Part shown: positions 29,187-36,974 of the stretch, in pieces | Layout of the letters: every line of letters begins with the position of its first letter | Position numbering within the stretch: the first letter of the stretch is position 1 | NCBI RefSeq assembly: GCF_000265295.1 | Contig: NC_018002.1 | Location: 682,001 to 746,000, forward strand | From: Sulfurospirillum barnesii SES-3 | Lineage (GTDB): Bacteria; Campylobacterota; Campylobacteria; Campylobacterales; Sulfurospirillaceae | Length of the DNA: 64,000 nt | Direction: 5' to 3' | Translations under genes and position numbers: made by a program | Notes under the pieces: model-generated | Seen by the model: only the letters and a program-made list of their open reading frames with translations | What the model was told of the DNA's origin: nothing | Database searches by the model: none

Positions 29187-29906
29187 ATGGAAGTGATGTG
29201 GTTTGGACTGATTAGTTTTTGCACGTCACTCATTACTGGGGTGATTGGCGTGGGTGGAGGTTTGCTGTTAATCGCCATTTTGCCACATTTCTTGCCTACC
29301 AATGCACTCATTCCTGTGCATGGCTTGACGCAAATCGCCAGTAATGTCTCACGAACTTACTTTGGATGGAAGGATGTTCAACTAGAAGTTGTTCCTAAAT
29401 TTTTTATAGGCTCTCTTCTTGGCGTGAGTGTTTTTACGTTGTTACTAAACCAAATAACCCTCTCTTCTATTCCTTTATTGATAGGTGTTTATATTTTAGT
29501 ATCGTTATGGTCTCCATGGTTTAATGCAAAGATAATGAAGTATGAAAACTATTATTTGATTGGCTTTTTGCAAACAGGGCTCTCGGTTGTCGTTGGAACA
29601 ACAGGGCAACTGGCAATTGCAAAATTACTCAAAGACTTTAACGATGCCAATAAAGTGGTTGCCACATCCGCACTGTTGATGAGCATAACACATCTCTTAA
29701 AATCCGTGGTATTTATCTACTTTGGGTTTGTTTTTTTTGATTATGCGGGGCTGATTTTTGTGATGATGATTGGCTCTGTTTTAGGCTCTTATGCGGGAAC
29801 AAAACTGAGGCATAAACTAGAGAGTAAAACGTTGATGTTTCTCTTAAAATTATTGCTCTCTGCGTTAGCGCTCAAAAGTATTGTAAAGACGATATTCGCA
29901 GGATAA
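29187..29906 (+). CDS. Sulfite exporter TauE/SafE family (TSUP) membrane protein
   Basis: The 239-residue protein has seven or eight hydrophobic segments and the family's repeated GxGGGxxxxP feature (GVIGVGGGLLLIAILPHFL, split across TM1). The TSUP family exports sulfite or other sulfur-containing anions; the exact substrate is not evident. AAAGGAATAAAG lies before the ATG. It converges on the histidine kinase gene; the 40-base gap holds a TACATGTA copy at 29913. Confidence 0.85.
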   Translation: MEVMWFGLISFCTSLITGVIGVGGGLLLIAILPHFLPTNALIPVHGLTQIASNVSRTYFGWKDVQLEVVPKFFIGSLLGVSVFTLLLNQITLSSIPLLIGVYILVSLWSPWFNAKIMKYENYYLIGFLQTGLSVVVGTTGQLAIAKLLKDFNDANKVVATSALLMSITHLLKSVVFIYFGFVFFDYAGLIFVMMIGSVLGSYAGTKLRHKLESKTLMFLLKLLLSALALKSIVKTIFAG

Positions 29907-29946
29907 TGGTTTTACATGTAACGTGTTTTGTAGTTTTTTAGAGATG

Positions 29947-31758
29947 TTAAATGGTACACACGATGGTAAAACACGCTCCAAAATATTCCTCTTGTTCAAA
30001 GTGAAAATATCGATTTTCGACGGTTAGTTTCCCTCCAATATGTTCATGAATAATCTGCTTTGCAATGTAAAGCCCAATGCCAGCTCCCTCTTTTTTGGTG
30101 CTAAAATGTGGGTTGAAAATACGATGGATAATTTTCTCAGGCACCCCACCACCGTTATCTTGAATGGTGATGCTAAACGCTTTATCGCTTTGATGGGTTT
30201 TAATAAGAATGATTTTTTCGCCATTTTTTTGATCGTTTAGAACATCTTTGGCGTTCATCAAGATATTAAGAATAACATGTTCAAACTCTCCTTGATAACT
30301 CTCTAGTGTGTGGGTGCTTTGCATCTGATGGATCATTACAATATCATCGAGTTTGAGGGTTTTTTCCATCAAGCGAATCATATGTTCAATGGATGTTACG
30401 ACATCAAACGTGTGTGTATTGTTTTTTAGACTAAAAAAGTTTTTAAAAATATCAATCGTATCCGCCATTTTTGCGATTAACGTACGAGCAGCCTTCGTCT
30501 CTTTTTCAAGCAATTCGTGTGTCAGAAGATTTTTATGGTAAGCAAACTCAAATTTTTGCAAAACAAGCCCTAATTCATTCAAAGGTTGCTTCCACTGGTG
30601 CGCAATGGTGGCTATCATTTCTCCCATAACGGCATATTTGGAAACATTGATGGCAGGGGTGAGAAGATTTTTAAAAACAAAAAAACTATACAGACCAAAA
30701 AAGCCTAAAAGCGCTAATGCCAAAAGCGATGTCACATACTTAATCTCTTTAGAAGCGGTATCAAATTCTTCAAGATACGCAGACGAGACAACGTACCAGC
30801 CAAGTTCAGGGATTTGTTCTATCCATGCAATTTTATCGTAACTATAATGCTCAAGGTCATCAGGTTTGTTCCACTGATAAATCAGTTCTTTTGTCGTGGT
30901 GGCTTTTTCTATTAACTCATCAAAGATTAATTTTCCCGTAGCAGGATTTTTGATGGTTTTAAACGTGTGCCCTTCAATCTCTTTGTTAGGATTAATCAGC
31001 ATCGTACCGTTTGCGTCAAAAAGAAAAAGATAGCCTGTTTTGCCGATGCGTGTTTTTTGGACAATTTCGCTGAGTTGAAGCATCAGCGTTGCTTTTCGTT
31101 TATCAATCTCTGCTTGAATATCATCGATATACGCACCTGACATCACCACCATTTCCCACGGAGAAAAATCTTTAATAAAAACCAACTTTTCATGCCCAAT
31201 GCTATCTTCGGGATTTTTTTTCCAAAAATACCTGTAAAAGCCCTCTCCATATTCATCAATAATCGCGTGAATGTCTGGAATGATTGCCTTACCTCTCATA
31301 TCACCCATGTTACTCATGTCCATACTGTTCATGTAAGGATGAGAGACCAAGACATTGTTATACGTGCTAATGTAAAAATAGCCATCCCCACTATGGCGTA
31401 GTTTTGAAATGAGTTGCAAGACTTCTTTTTGATTGTTTTGGATGGCTTCTTGTGAGAGATTTTGCGTGGAAGATGCTTCATGTTTTGCTTGCAAAAGAGA
31501 GATGACCATATTGACCGCATTGGTTAGTTTGTCTTTGTGCTGTTGGAGTGCTAACGCCTCATACATCGTCACATCTCTATGGGTATTTTGCGCAAGGAGC
31601 ACGACTTTTGAGAGCACTTCGTGCGCATTTTTTTCTTCTAGTTTTCGTGTGACATGGTGCATTTTTGGAAGAATAAACACATAAATCGCCAAAGTGTAGA
31701 GAATAATAATGCCCAAAACAGCAAGCATGGCTTTTAAAAAGAGTCTGGATTTAAACAT
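29947..31758 (-). CDS. Membrane sensor histidine kinase with double Cache domain
   Basis: The 603-residue kinase starts at the ATG at 31758 (MFKSRLFLKAML), which overlaps the response regulator gene by 8 bases. Order: TM1 (about 7-30), periplasmic Cache sensor (about 35-325, with GDGYFYIST and GKTGYLFLFDANG halves typical of dCache_2), TM2 (about 338-358), dimerisation domain with phospho-His387 in IAHQWKQPLNE, and HATPase with NILMNAKD, DNGGGVP and GAGIGLYIAK. Cache domains usually sense small acids or amino acids. Its partner is the adjacent OmpR-type regulator. Confidence 0.92.
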   Translation of the reverse strand: MFKSRLFLKAMLAVLGIIILYTLAIYVFILPKMHHVTRKLEEKNAHEVLSKVVLLAQNTHRDVTMYEALALQQHKDKLTNAVNMVISLLQAKHEASSTQNLSQEAIQNNQKEVLQLISKLRHSGDGYFYISTYNNVLVSHPYMNSMDMSNMGDMRGKAIIPDIHAIIDEYGEGFYRYFWKKNPEDSIGHEKLVFIKDFSPWEMVVMSGAYIDDIQAEIDKRKATLMLQLSEIVQKTRIGKTGYLFLFDANGTMLINPNKEIEGHTFKTIKNPATGKLIFDELIEKATTTKELIYQWNKPDDLEHYSYDKIAWIEQIPELGWYVVSSAYLEEFDTASKEIKYVTSLLALALLGFFGLYSFFVFKNLLTPAINVSKYAVMGEMIATIAHQWKQPLNELGLVLQKFEFAYHKNLLTHELLEKETKAARTLIAKMADTIDIFKNFFSLKNNTHTFDVVTSIEHMIRLMEKTLKLDDIVMIHQMQSTHTLESYQGEFEHVILNILMNAKDVLNDQKNGEKIILIKTHQSDKAFSITIQDNGGGVPEKIIHRIFNPHFSTKKEGAGIGLYIAKQIIHEHIGGKLTVENRYFHFEQEEYFGACFTIVCTI

Positions 31759-32533
31759 GCATACCAATCTTATAACCAACACCTGAGAGGTTAATGATAA
31801 TACCTTTGGTTGTTTTTTTTCGGATGGATTTGACGATGGTGCGCACAAGCTCCAAGGAGGGGTTTTGGGTGGAGAGATGGTGCATGAGCGTTGCATAAGG
31901 GACAATCTCATTTTTGTGGGTGATGAGATATTCAAGCAGTTCGATTTCTTGATTGCTTAATGTAATGGAGTGCTCTTCTGCTAAAATCTTTTTGGTGTTA
32001 AAATCATAATGAAATAGATTGCAAAGGGTGACTTTTTTATCTTTGGATGCTAACTCATCTAAAGCCGCATCCAAGGCTTTGGAAAAATGAACCATGTCAA
32101 GCGATGTGATAGCACTCATTTTTGCAGATAAAAAAGAGAGCTGTTTTTGCTCATAAAGTCTCTCACATGCAAGGCGTAGTTTTTCAAACAAAAGTGTCAC
32201 ATCAACAGGTTTAAGCACATAACTAAACACACCCAATTCAATCGCTTCAAGCAAATATTCTTGATCATTATAGGCAGTGGTGAGCAAGCAGGCAACGTTT
32301 GGGTTGATCTGTTTGATTTTTCGAATCATCTCAAGCCCATCCATCTTTGGCATATGAATATCACTCATAACCACATCAATTGTAGGTTCATTTTGGAAGA
32401 GCATGAGTCCTTCTTCCCCTGTGGTCGCAACGAAAACTTTTTTGAAACTATTTTCCAAATAGTAACGAAGGTTGTTTCTCGTTCCTTCTTCATCTTCTAC
32501 GTATAAAATGGAGAGATTTTCAAGATTTTTCAT
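31751..32533 (-). CDS. OmpR-family response regulator
   Basis: The 260-residue regulator has a receiver domain (about 7-125, phospho-acceptor D58 in VVMSDIHMPKMDG) and a winged-helix DNA-binding domain (about 175-260, ending SIRKKTTKGIIINLSGVGYKI when read through its wing). An upstream ATG at 32563 in the same frame is possible; neither start has a strong ribosome-binding site. It is divergent from the NRPS-PKS operon. A tandem 11-bp repeat upstream has the spacing used by OmpR-type dimers, making autoregulation and control of the biosynthetic operon plausible. Confidence 0.9.
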   Translation of the reverse strand: MKNLENLSILYVEDEEGTRNNLRYYLENSFKKVFVATTGEEGLMLFQNEPTIDVVMSDIHMPKMDGLEMIRKIKQINPNVACLLTTAYNDQEYLLEAIELGVFSYVLKPVDVTLLFEKLRLACERLYEQKQLSFLSAKMSAITSLDMVHFSKALDAALDELASKDKKVTLCNLFHYDFNTKKILAEEHSITLSNQEIELLEYLITHKNEIVPYATLMHHLSTQNPSLELVRTIVKSIRKKTTKGIIINLSGVGYKIGMHV

Positions 32534-32593
32534 GGGGGAATGGTAACATAAAACTCTTTTCATTTTATGCCATTAATTATTTATTTTAAGTGC

Positions 32594-32631
32594 TCTTCAT
32601 TTTTTCTTCATTTTTTTCCATTATGATTTTT
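32594..32631. repeat. Left 38-bp direct repeat flanking the NRPS-PKS cluster
   Basis: This copy matches 52759-52796 at 36 of 38 positions; the only differences are two adjacent bases (CC here, TT there, at 32618-32619). Each copy contains CTTCATTTTTT twice in tandem followed by ATTATGATTTTT. The pair brackets the whole gene cluster and lies in the same orientation. Confidence 0.85.
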
Positions 32632-32644
32632 GAAAATAAAATAG

Positions 32645-32650
32645 TATAGT
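32645..32650 (+). promoter_or_regulatory. -10 candidate for the biosynthetic operon
   Basis: TATAGT lies about 14 bases after the left direct repeat and about 105 bases before the first DUF697 start. The tandem CTTCATTTTTT units at 32595-32616 would sit just upstream, where an activating OmpR-type regulator binds. The remaining leader up to 32740 shows no further clear element. Confidence 0.4.
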
Positions 32651-32755
32651 TTCTTCAGAAGATGTTTTTATGGGAAACTGGACGGATTTGGGTTAGTATG
32701 TTTGCATTGTAATGAAATGCTTAATATATGAAATATTCCTAGAAGGATGGTTTTT

Positions 32756-33244
32756 GTGGACAGAGAAGAACATGCTTTAAAAATTGTTAAGAACTACATG
32801 TGGTGGTCGATGGGTGCAGGGCTTATTCCTGTTCCGTTTGTTGATCTAGCAGCTGTTACTGGTATTCAGCTTAAAATGCTCTCTGATATATCAAAGTGCT
32901 ATGATATGGAATTTTCAGAACATAAGGGCAAGTCTATTATTGCTGCACTTTTAGGCTCCGTTGTCCCAAACCAGCTTTCAAAAGGTTCTTTAGGCAGCCT
33001 TTTAAAAATGGTTCCTGTTGTAGGTCCTGTGTTGAGTGGTTTGTCAATGTCTATATTTTCTGGAGCTAGCGGATATGCTTTAGGAAAAGTATTTATTCAG
33101 CACTATGAATCGGGTGGAACTTTCCTTACCTTTGATCCTGAAAAAGTAAGAAACTATTATAAAGAGTCCTTTGAACGAGGTATGGAAGTAGCTGAAAAGT
33201 TCGAACAGGGACAAAGTGCCCAATCCGAACAAGCAAAGATATAA
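32756..33244 (+). CDS. DUF697 family membrane-associated protein, copy 1
   Basis: I prefer the GTG at 32756 because AGAAGG ends 9 bases before it; the ATG at 32747 directly abuts that site. The 162-residue product has two hydrophobic helical segments (in GAGLIPVPFVDLAAVTGIQ and VVGPVLSGLSMSIFSGASG) and ends in a charged helix. It matches the DUF697 domain found at the C-terminus of YcjF-type GTPase partners, but here no GTPase domain is attached. It is clearly paralogous to 48461-48982, sharing ESGGTFL.FDP. Function is unknown; it is the first gene of the operon. Confidence 0.8.
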   Translation: MDREEHALKIVKNYMWWSMGAGLIPVPFVDLAAVTGIQLKMLSDISKCYDMEFSEHKGKSIIAALLGSVVPNQLSKGSLGSLLKMVPVVGPVLSGLSMSIFSGASGYALGKVFIQHYESGGTFLTFDPEKVRNYYKESFERGMEVAEKFEQGQSAQSEQAKI

Positions 33245-34910
33245 TATTTTGAAAAATTATTTCAACAATAGTTCGATTCAATTTCTTCAAAAAGAATCAA
33301 GAGGTGTTAATCAAAAACTGATTGTTATAATAGTGCTCTCAGGCATTTCAAATGCGCTTCTTCTTGCTATTGTAAATGCGTCAATAACGCCCGAGTTTTT
33401 AAAAAACCCTGAAACAAAATACTTTTTTATTTTTGCTTTGTGTATAGGCCTTTTTATATACTCTCTACGTTATTTGATGTATAACTCAAGCGAGATTATA
33501 GAAGAAGCAGTCGATAAAGTACGAACCCGTCTGGTTGACAAAATTTTGATGTGCGATCTAAGAACCCTTGAGGAAATTGGGGATTCTGATGTATACACAC
33601 GAATAAGCAGAGAAACCGCTTCCATTTCACAGAATATGCGTTCTATCTTCATGGCAGCACAGTCTGCATTTATGGTCGTTTTTACCGTACTTTATATTTC
33701 ATTTATCTCTTTTCAGGCATTTTTGATAAGTGCGGCTATGATTCTTTTTGCCACTTTTATCTATCTTCGAAACAGAAAAGTGCTAGAACAGCATCTGCAT
33801 GAATCTTCACAAGAAGAAGACGAGCTTTTTAGCACTATTACCGATGTTCTCAATGGCTTTAAAGAGCTGAAGATGAACCGCAAAAAAAGCAAAGATGTCA
33901 GAGACTATTTTTATCAAAAATCTGGGGGTGTAAGGCGGACACGAACGAATGTCATGCTTGAATATGCCAACAATTATGTTTTCTCTGAAACATTTTTTTA
34001 TATTTTGATTGGAACAATTGTTTTTATTTTGCCTGTACTTGCTTCCAACTTTGAAGAGAACATTGTCAAGGTTGTAACGGCCATTTTATTTCTTATTGGT
34101 CCCCTCACAAATACAGTGATGCAGATTCCTATTTTGTCACAAGTTGGTCTTTCGGTCAATAATATCTATACGCTAGAAGAGCGCATCGATACACTTGTTC
34201 AAGGAAGCGACATTTGTGCGGATGAAGAGATTAAAGATGCGGCTGCATTTGGGAGTATTCAGTTTGAAAATGTTGAATTTTCTTACAATACACCTGATGG
34301 AGCACACTCTTTCTCTGCAGGTCCTTTTAGTTTTAGCATTAATAAAGGAGAAGTACTTTTTATTGTTGGTGGCAATGGTAGTGGTAAAACAACGCTGATG
34401 AAGCTAATGACAGCACTCTATTTCCCCAACAAGGGGCGTATTTTGTTGGATAATATAGTTGTTACTAAAGAAAATTCTCAAAGCTATAGGGAACTCTTTT
34501 CGGTCATTTTCTCCGAATTTCATTTGTTCAAAAAACTTTATGGACTCAGCAAAACTGACCCAGAACAGGTTACCAAACTGCTTAAACTCATGGAAATAGA
34601 CCACAAAACCGACTATAAAAATGGAGCCTTCACAAATATAAATCTTTCTACGGGCCAACGAAAAAGGCTCGCTCTTATTGTTACGTACCTCGAAGATAAA
34701 GAAATTTATATGTTTGATGAATGGGCGGCAGATCAGGACCCCCATTTTAGAAAATATTTTTACCATACTTTGGTACCTGAGCTTAAAAAGAGAGGCAAAA
34801 CAGTCATTGCTGTTTCTCATGATGATAGGTATTTTGGTGAGGCTGACAGGGTGCTTGGAATGGATTATGGAAAAATCACAGAGATAAGATCAAATCGGAG
34901 TGAAATATGA
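33216..34910 (+). CDS. Cyclic-peptide ABC exporter (SyrD/PvdE type)
   Basis: The half-transporter of up to 564 residues has an N-terminal six-helix membrane domain (to about 330) fused to an ATPase (about 345-560). Walker A is GGNGSGKTTL, the signature LSTGQRKRLAL, Walker B IYMFDEWAADQDP, and the H-loop AVSHDDRYF. The FDEWAADQDP...FYHTLVPELKKRGKT pattern is diagnostic of exporters for NRPS peptides such as syringomycin and pyoverdine precursor. The GTG start at 33216 has AGGGAC upstream but overlaps the previous gene by 29 bases; a TTG at 33249 is the alternative. It overlaps the SPFH gene by 4 bases. Confidence 0.88.
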   Translation: MPNPNKQRYNILKNYFNNSSIQFLQKESRGVNQKLIVIIVLSGISNALLLAIVNASITPEFLKNPETKYFFIFALCIGLFIYSLRYLMYNSSEIIEEAVDKVRTRLVDKILMCDLRTLEEIGDSDVYTRISRETASISQNMRSIFMAAQSAFMVVFTVLYISFISFQAFLISAAMILFATFIYLRNRKVLEQHLHESSQEEDELFSTITDVLNGFKELKMNRKKSKDVRDYFYQKSGGVRRTRTNVMLEYANNYVFSETFFYILIGTIVFILPVLASNFEENIVKVVTAILFLIGPLTNTVMQIPILSQVGLSVNNIYTLEERIDTLVQGSDICADEEIKDAAAFGSIQFENVEFSYNTPDGAHSFSAGPFSFSINKGEVLFIVGGNGSGKTTLMKLMTALYFPNKGRILLDNIVVTKENSQSYRELFSVIFSEFHLFKKLYGLSKTDPEQVTKLLKLMEIDHKTDYKNGAFTNINLSTGQRKRLALIVTYLEDKEIYMFDEWAADQDPHFRKYFYHTLVPELKKRGKTVIAVSHDDRYFGEADRVLGMDYGKITEIRSNRSEI

Positions 34911-35776
34911 ACGAAGAGACACACGTGCTGCAACCAAAAAAAATAGGTGGCAGAATAAAAAAATATTTAAAAGAACAAAAGCCTTATTTTGTGATACTGC
35001 TATTTATCATAGCATCTCTTTTCGTTTTTTATTTTGAGATGATGTTCATTTCTATAAAACCAGGTGAACAAGGTGTTTTGTGGCGACGATTTGGTGGTGG
35101 TACCGTAGTAGAAAAAACCTACGATGAAGGACTACACATCATCTGGCCTTTTGATAAAATGTATATTTATAGCATTAGAAAGCAAAAGATTAGCGATACC
35201 ATTCGCGTACTGACCGTCAATGGTCTTACGATAGAAATTGAATATGCTGTTATCTATTTTCCTAATTATTCGCTGCTTCCTATGTTGCACCAAAGAGTGG
35301 GACCAGATTACCCCTCAACCATTATTTTTCCTGAGGTACGTTCTGTCATTAGAACAGTTATTGGACAAAATCGACCAGAAGATATTTATACGGCGCAAAA
35401 ACTGATTCAGGCAAGGATTTCAGCCCTTTCCAAAACAAGGCTCGAATCTCGTTTTATTGATCTAGATTATGTTCCAATAGAACGAATAAGTCTTCCCGTA
35501 AAAATATCAGATGCTATTGAATCCAAATTAGCACAACAACAACTCTCTGAGGAGTATGAATTTAGGCTTGATGTGGCTGGAAAAGAGGCAGAACGTAAAA
35601 AAGTAGAGGCTGTGGGAATCTCTAGTTACAATACCATTATTGAAAAAAGTATAGACCAAAAAATTCTTGACTGGCAGGGGATTGTTGCAACAAGGGAGCT
35701 TGCTACGTCCAATAATGCTAAGGTTGTTGTTATTGGGGCTGGTGAAAAAGGGCTCCCTCTTATTTTGGGTCAATAG
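34907..35776 (+). CDS. SPFH/Band 7 (prohibitin-like) membrane protein
   Basis: The 289-residue protein has a cytoplasmic N-terminus, one membrane segment (about 26-46, VILLFIIASLFVFYFEMM) and an SPFH domain (about 48-220) starting IKPGEQGVLWRRFGGGT. A helical segment with EAERKKVEAVG follows. Family members (HflC/K, prohibitin, stomatin) form membrane-associated rings and scaffold other membrane proteins. The domain call is firm, but a role in a biosynthetic cluster is unusual and can only be guessed, for example organising the exporter. It overlaps the exporter gene by 4 bases. Confidence 0.85.
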   Translation: MNEETHVLQPKKIGGRIKKYLKEQKPYFVILLFIIASLFVFYFEMMFISIKPGEQGVLWRRFGGGTVVEKTYDEGLHIIWPFDKMYIYSIRKQKISDTIRVLTVNGLTIEIEYAVIYFPNYSLLPMLHQRVGPDYPSTIIFPEVRSVIRTVIGQNRPEDIYTAQKLIQARISALSKTRLESRFIDLDYVPIERISLPVKISDAIESKLAQQQLSEEYEFRLDVAGKEAERKKVEAVGISSYNTIIEKSIDQKILDWQGIVATRELATSNNAKVVVIGAGEKGLPLILGQ

Positions 35777-35783
35777 GTTTCAT

Positions 35784-36959
35784 ATGATGAAATTTTTTCT
35801 CAGTGTGATTACCGTGTTCGGTGTTGTGATATACCTTAGTATTCCCAAAACCTCCTATCATTTTGGCGAATTACGAACAAAAACCTTAAAAGATGGATTA
35901 GTAACAGATTTGAAGGTTGGTGTCGTATGGCCTTTTTCTACAACGAACAATCTTTTCAAAGAGGGGATTGAGCTGGCGGTTGAGGAAATTAATGAAAAAG
36001 GCATTCACGGCAGAAAGTTCAATATCGTATACAAAGACACCGCATCAGATCAGAAAAAAGCGATAAAAATTGCTAAAGAGTTCGTAGAAACACCTGATAT
36101 GTTCGCCGTGATGGGACATTATGACAGCAATACCGTTGCCAAAACATCCATTAGTTACGAGCGAGCAAAACTGTTTTATATCAATACGGGAGCCCTTGGT
36201 TCTTTTCTTTCAGAACATAACTTTAATTATTTTGTGAGAACAAGCATGAATACAGACATGCTTGCTAAGAAAATGGTTTTGGCTCTGAGTAAAGAGGGTT
36301 ATAAAATGGTTTATCATATCACGCAAGAAGACTCCTACGGGCAAGACATTGCGTTTAATTTTAAAAATTATTTGGATTTTATGGATATGAGAATATGCCG
36401 CTCAGATTCGTATTTTAGATGGGATAAAAAGTTTCATAAGATCATCTATGACTTAAGAGGTGAAAATTGTGATGTTGTGTTTGTTGCTGGTTATGAACCA
36501 TGGGCGTGGAAATTCCTTAGTGATATGAGAGATATGGGTGTAACACTCCCTTTTGTTGCAGCCGCAACATCTATAGATTCACTGATGGAAATTGCTCCCA
36601 AAGCTGCGGAAGGAGCAATGTTCTACACATACTATGATCCACACTCTAATGACTCTAATAATGTTAAATTTTATAACACCTTTAAAAAGAAGTACGGTAT
36701 GGAACCTGATGTGTATGCCGCAACGGGATACGATTCAATCAAAATGTTGGCAGAAGCAATAGAACGTACCAAGTCCATAGATCCCCTGAATTTGGTTTAT
36801 TACTTCAAATACATCATGCACCATGTTGGTGTCAATGGGACGTATAGCTTTACATCCAAAGGAGAGGTTCGTGAAAGACCGTTTTACCTTATGAAAGTTG
36901 AAAATGGCAAAGGTGTAATGGTACGTTCTCTTGAGCCCGATTACAATGTAGATGATTGA
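35784..36959 (+). CDS. LivJ-type periplasmic ligand-binding protein
   Basis: The 391-residue product starts at the ATG at 35784, which gives an N-terminal hydrophobic anchor/signal (MMKFFLSVITVFGVVIYLSI). The type I periplasmic binding fold follows: GVVWPFSTTNN, ELAVEEINEKGIHGRKF, VMGHYDSNTVAK and YAATGYDSIKMLAEA. The family binds branched-chain amino acids, amides and related small molecules. No Liv permease or ATPase genes are nearby, so it may act as a sensor or partner of the exporter rather than an importer. It lies 15 bases before the NRPS gene, within the same operon. Confidence 0.82.
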   Translation: MMKFFLSVITVFGVVIYLSIPKTSYHFGELRTKTLKDGLVTDLKVGVVWPFSTTNNLFKEGIELAVEEINEKGIHGRKFNIVYKDTASDQKKAIKIAKEFVETPDMFAVMGHYDSNTVAKTSISYERAKLFYINTGALGSFLSEHNFNYFVRTSMNTDMLAKKMVLALSKEGYKMVYHITQEDSYGQDIAFNFKNYLDFMDMRICRSDSYFRWDKKFHKIIYDLRGENCDVVFVAGYEPWAWKFLSDMRDMGVTLPFVAAATSIDSLMEIAPKAAEGAMFYTYYDPHSNDSNNVKFYNTFKKKYGMEPDVYAATGYDSIKMLAEAIERTKSIDPLNLVYYFKYIMHHVGVNGTYSFTSKGEVRERPFYLMKVENGKGVMVRSLEPDYNVDD

Positions 36960-36974
36960 TAATGAGGGGAACAG

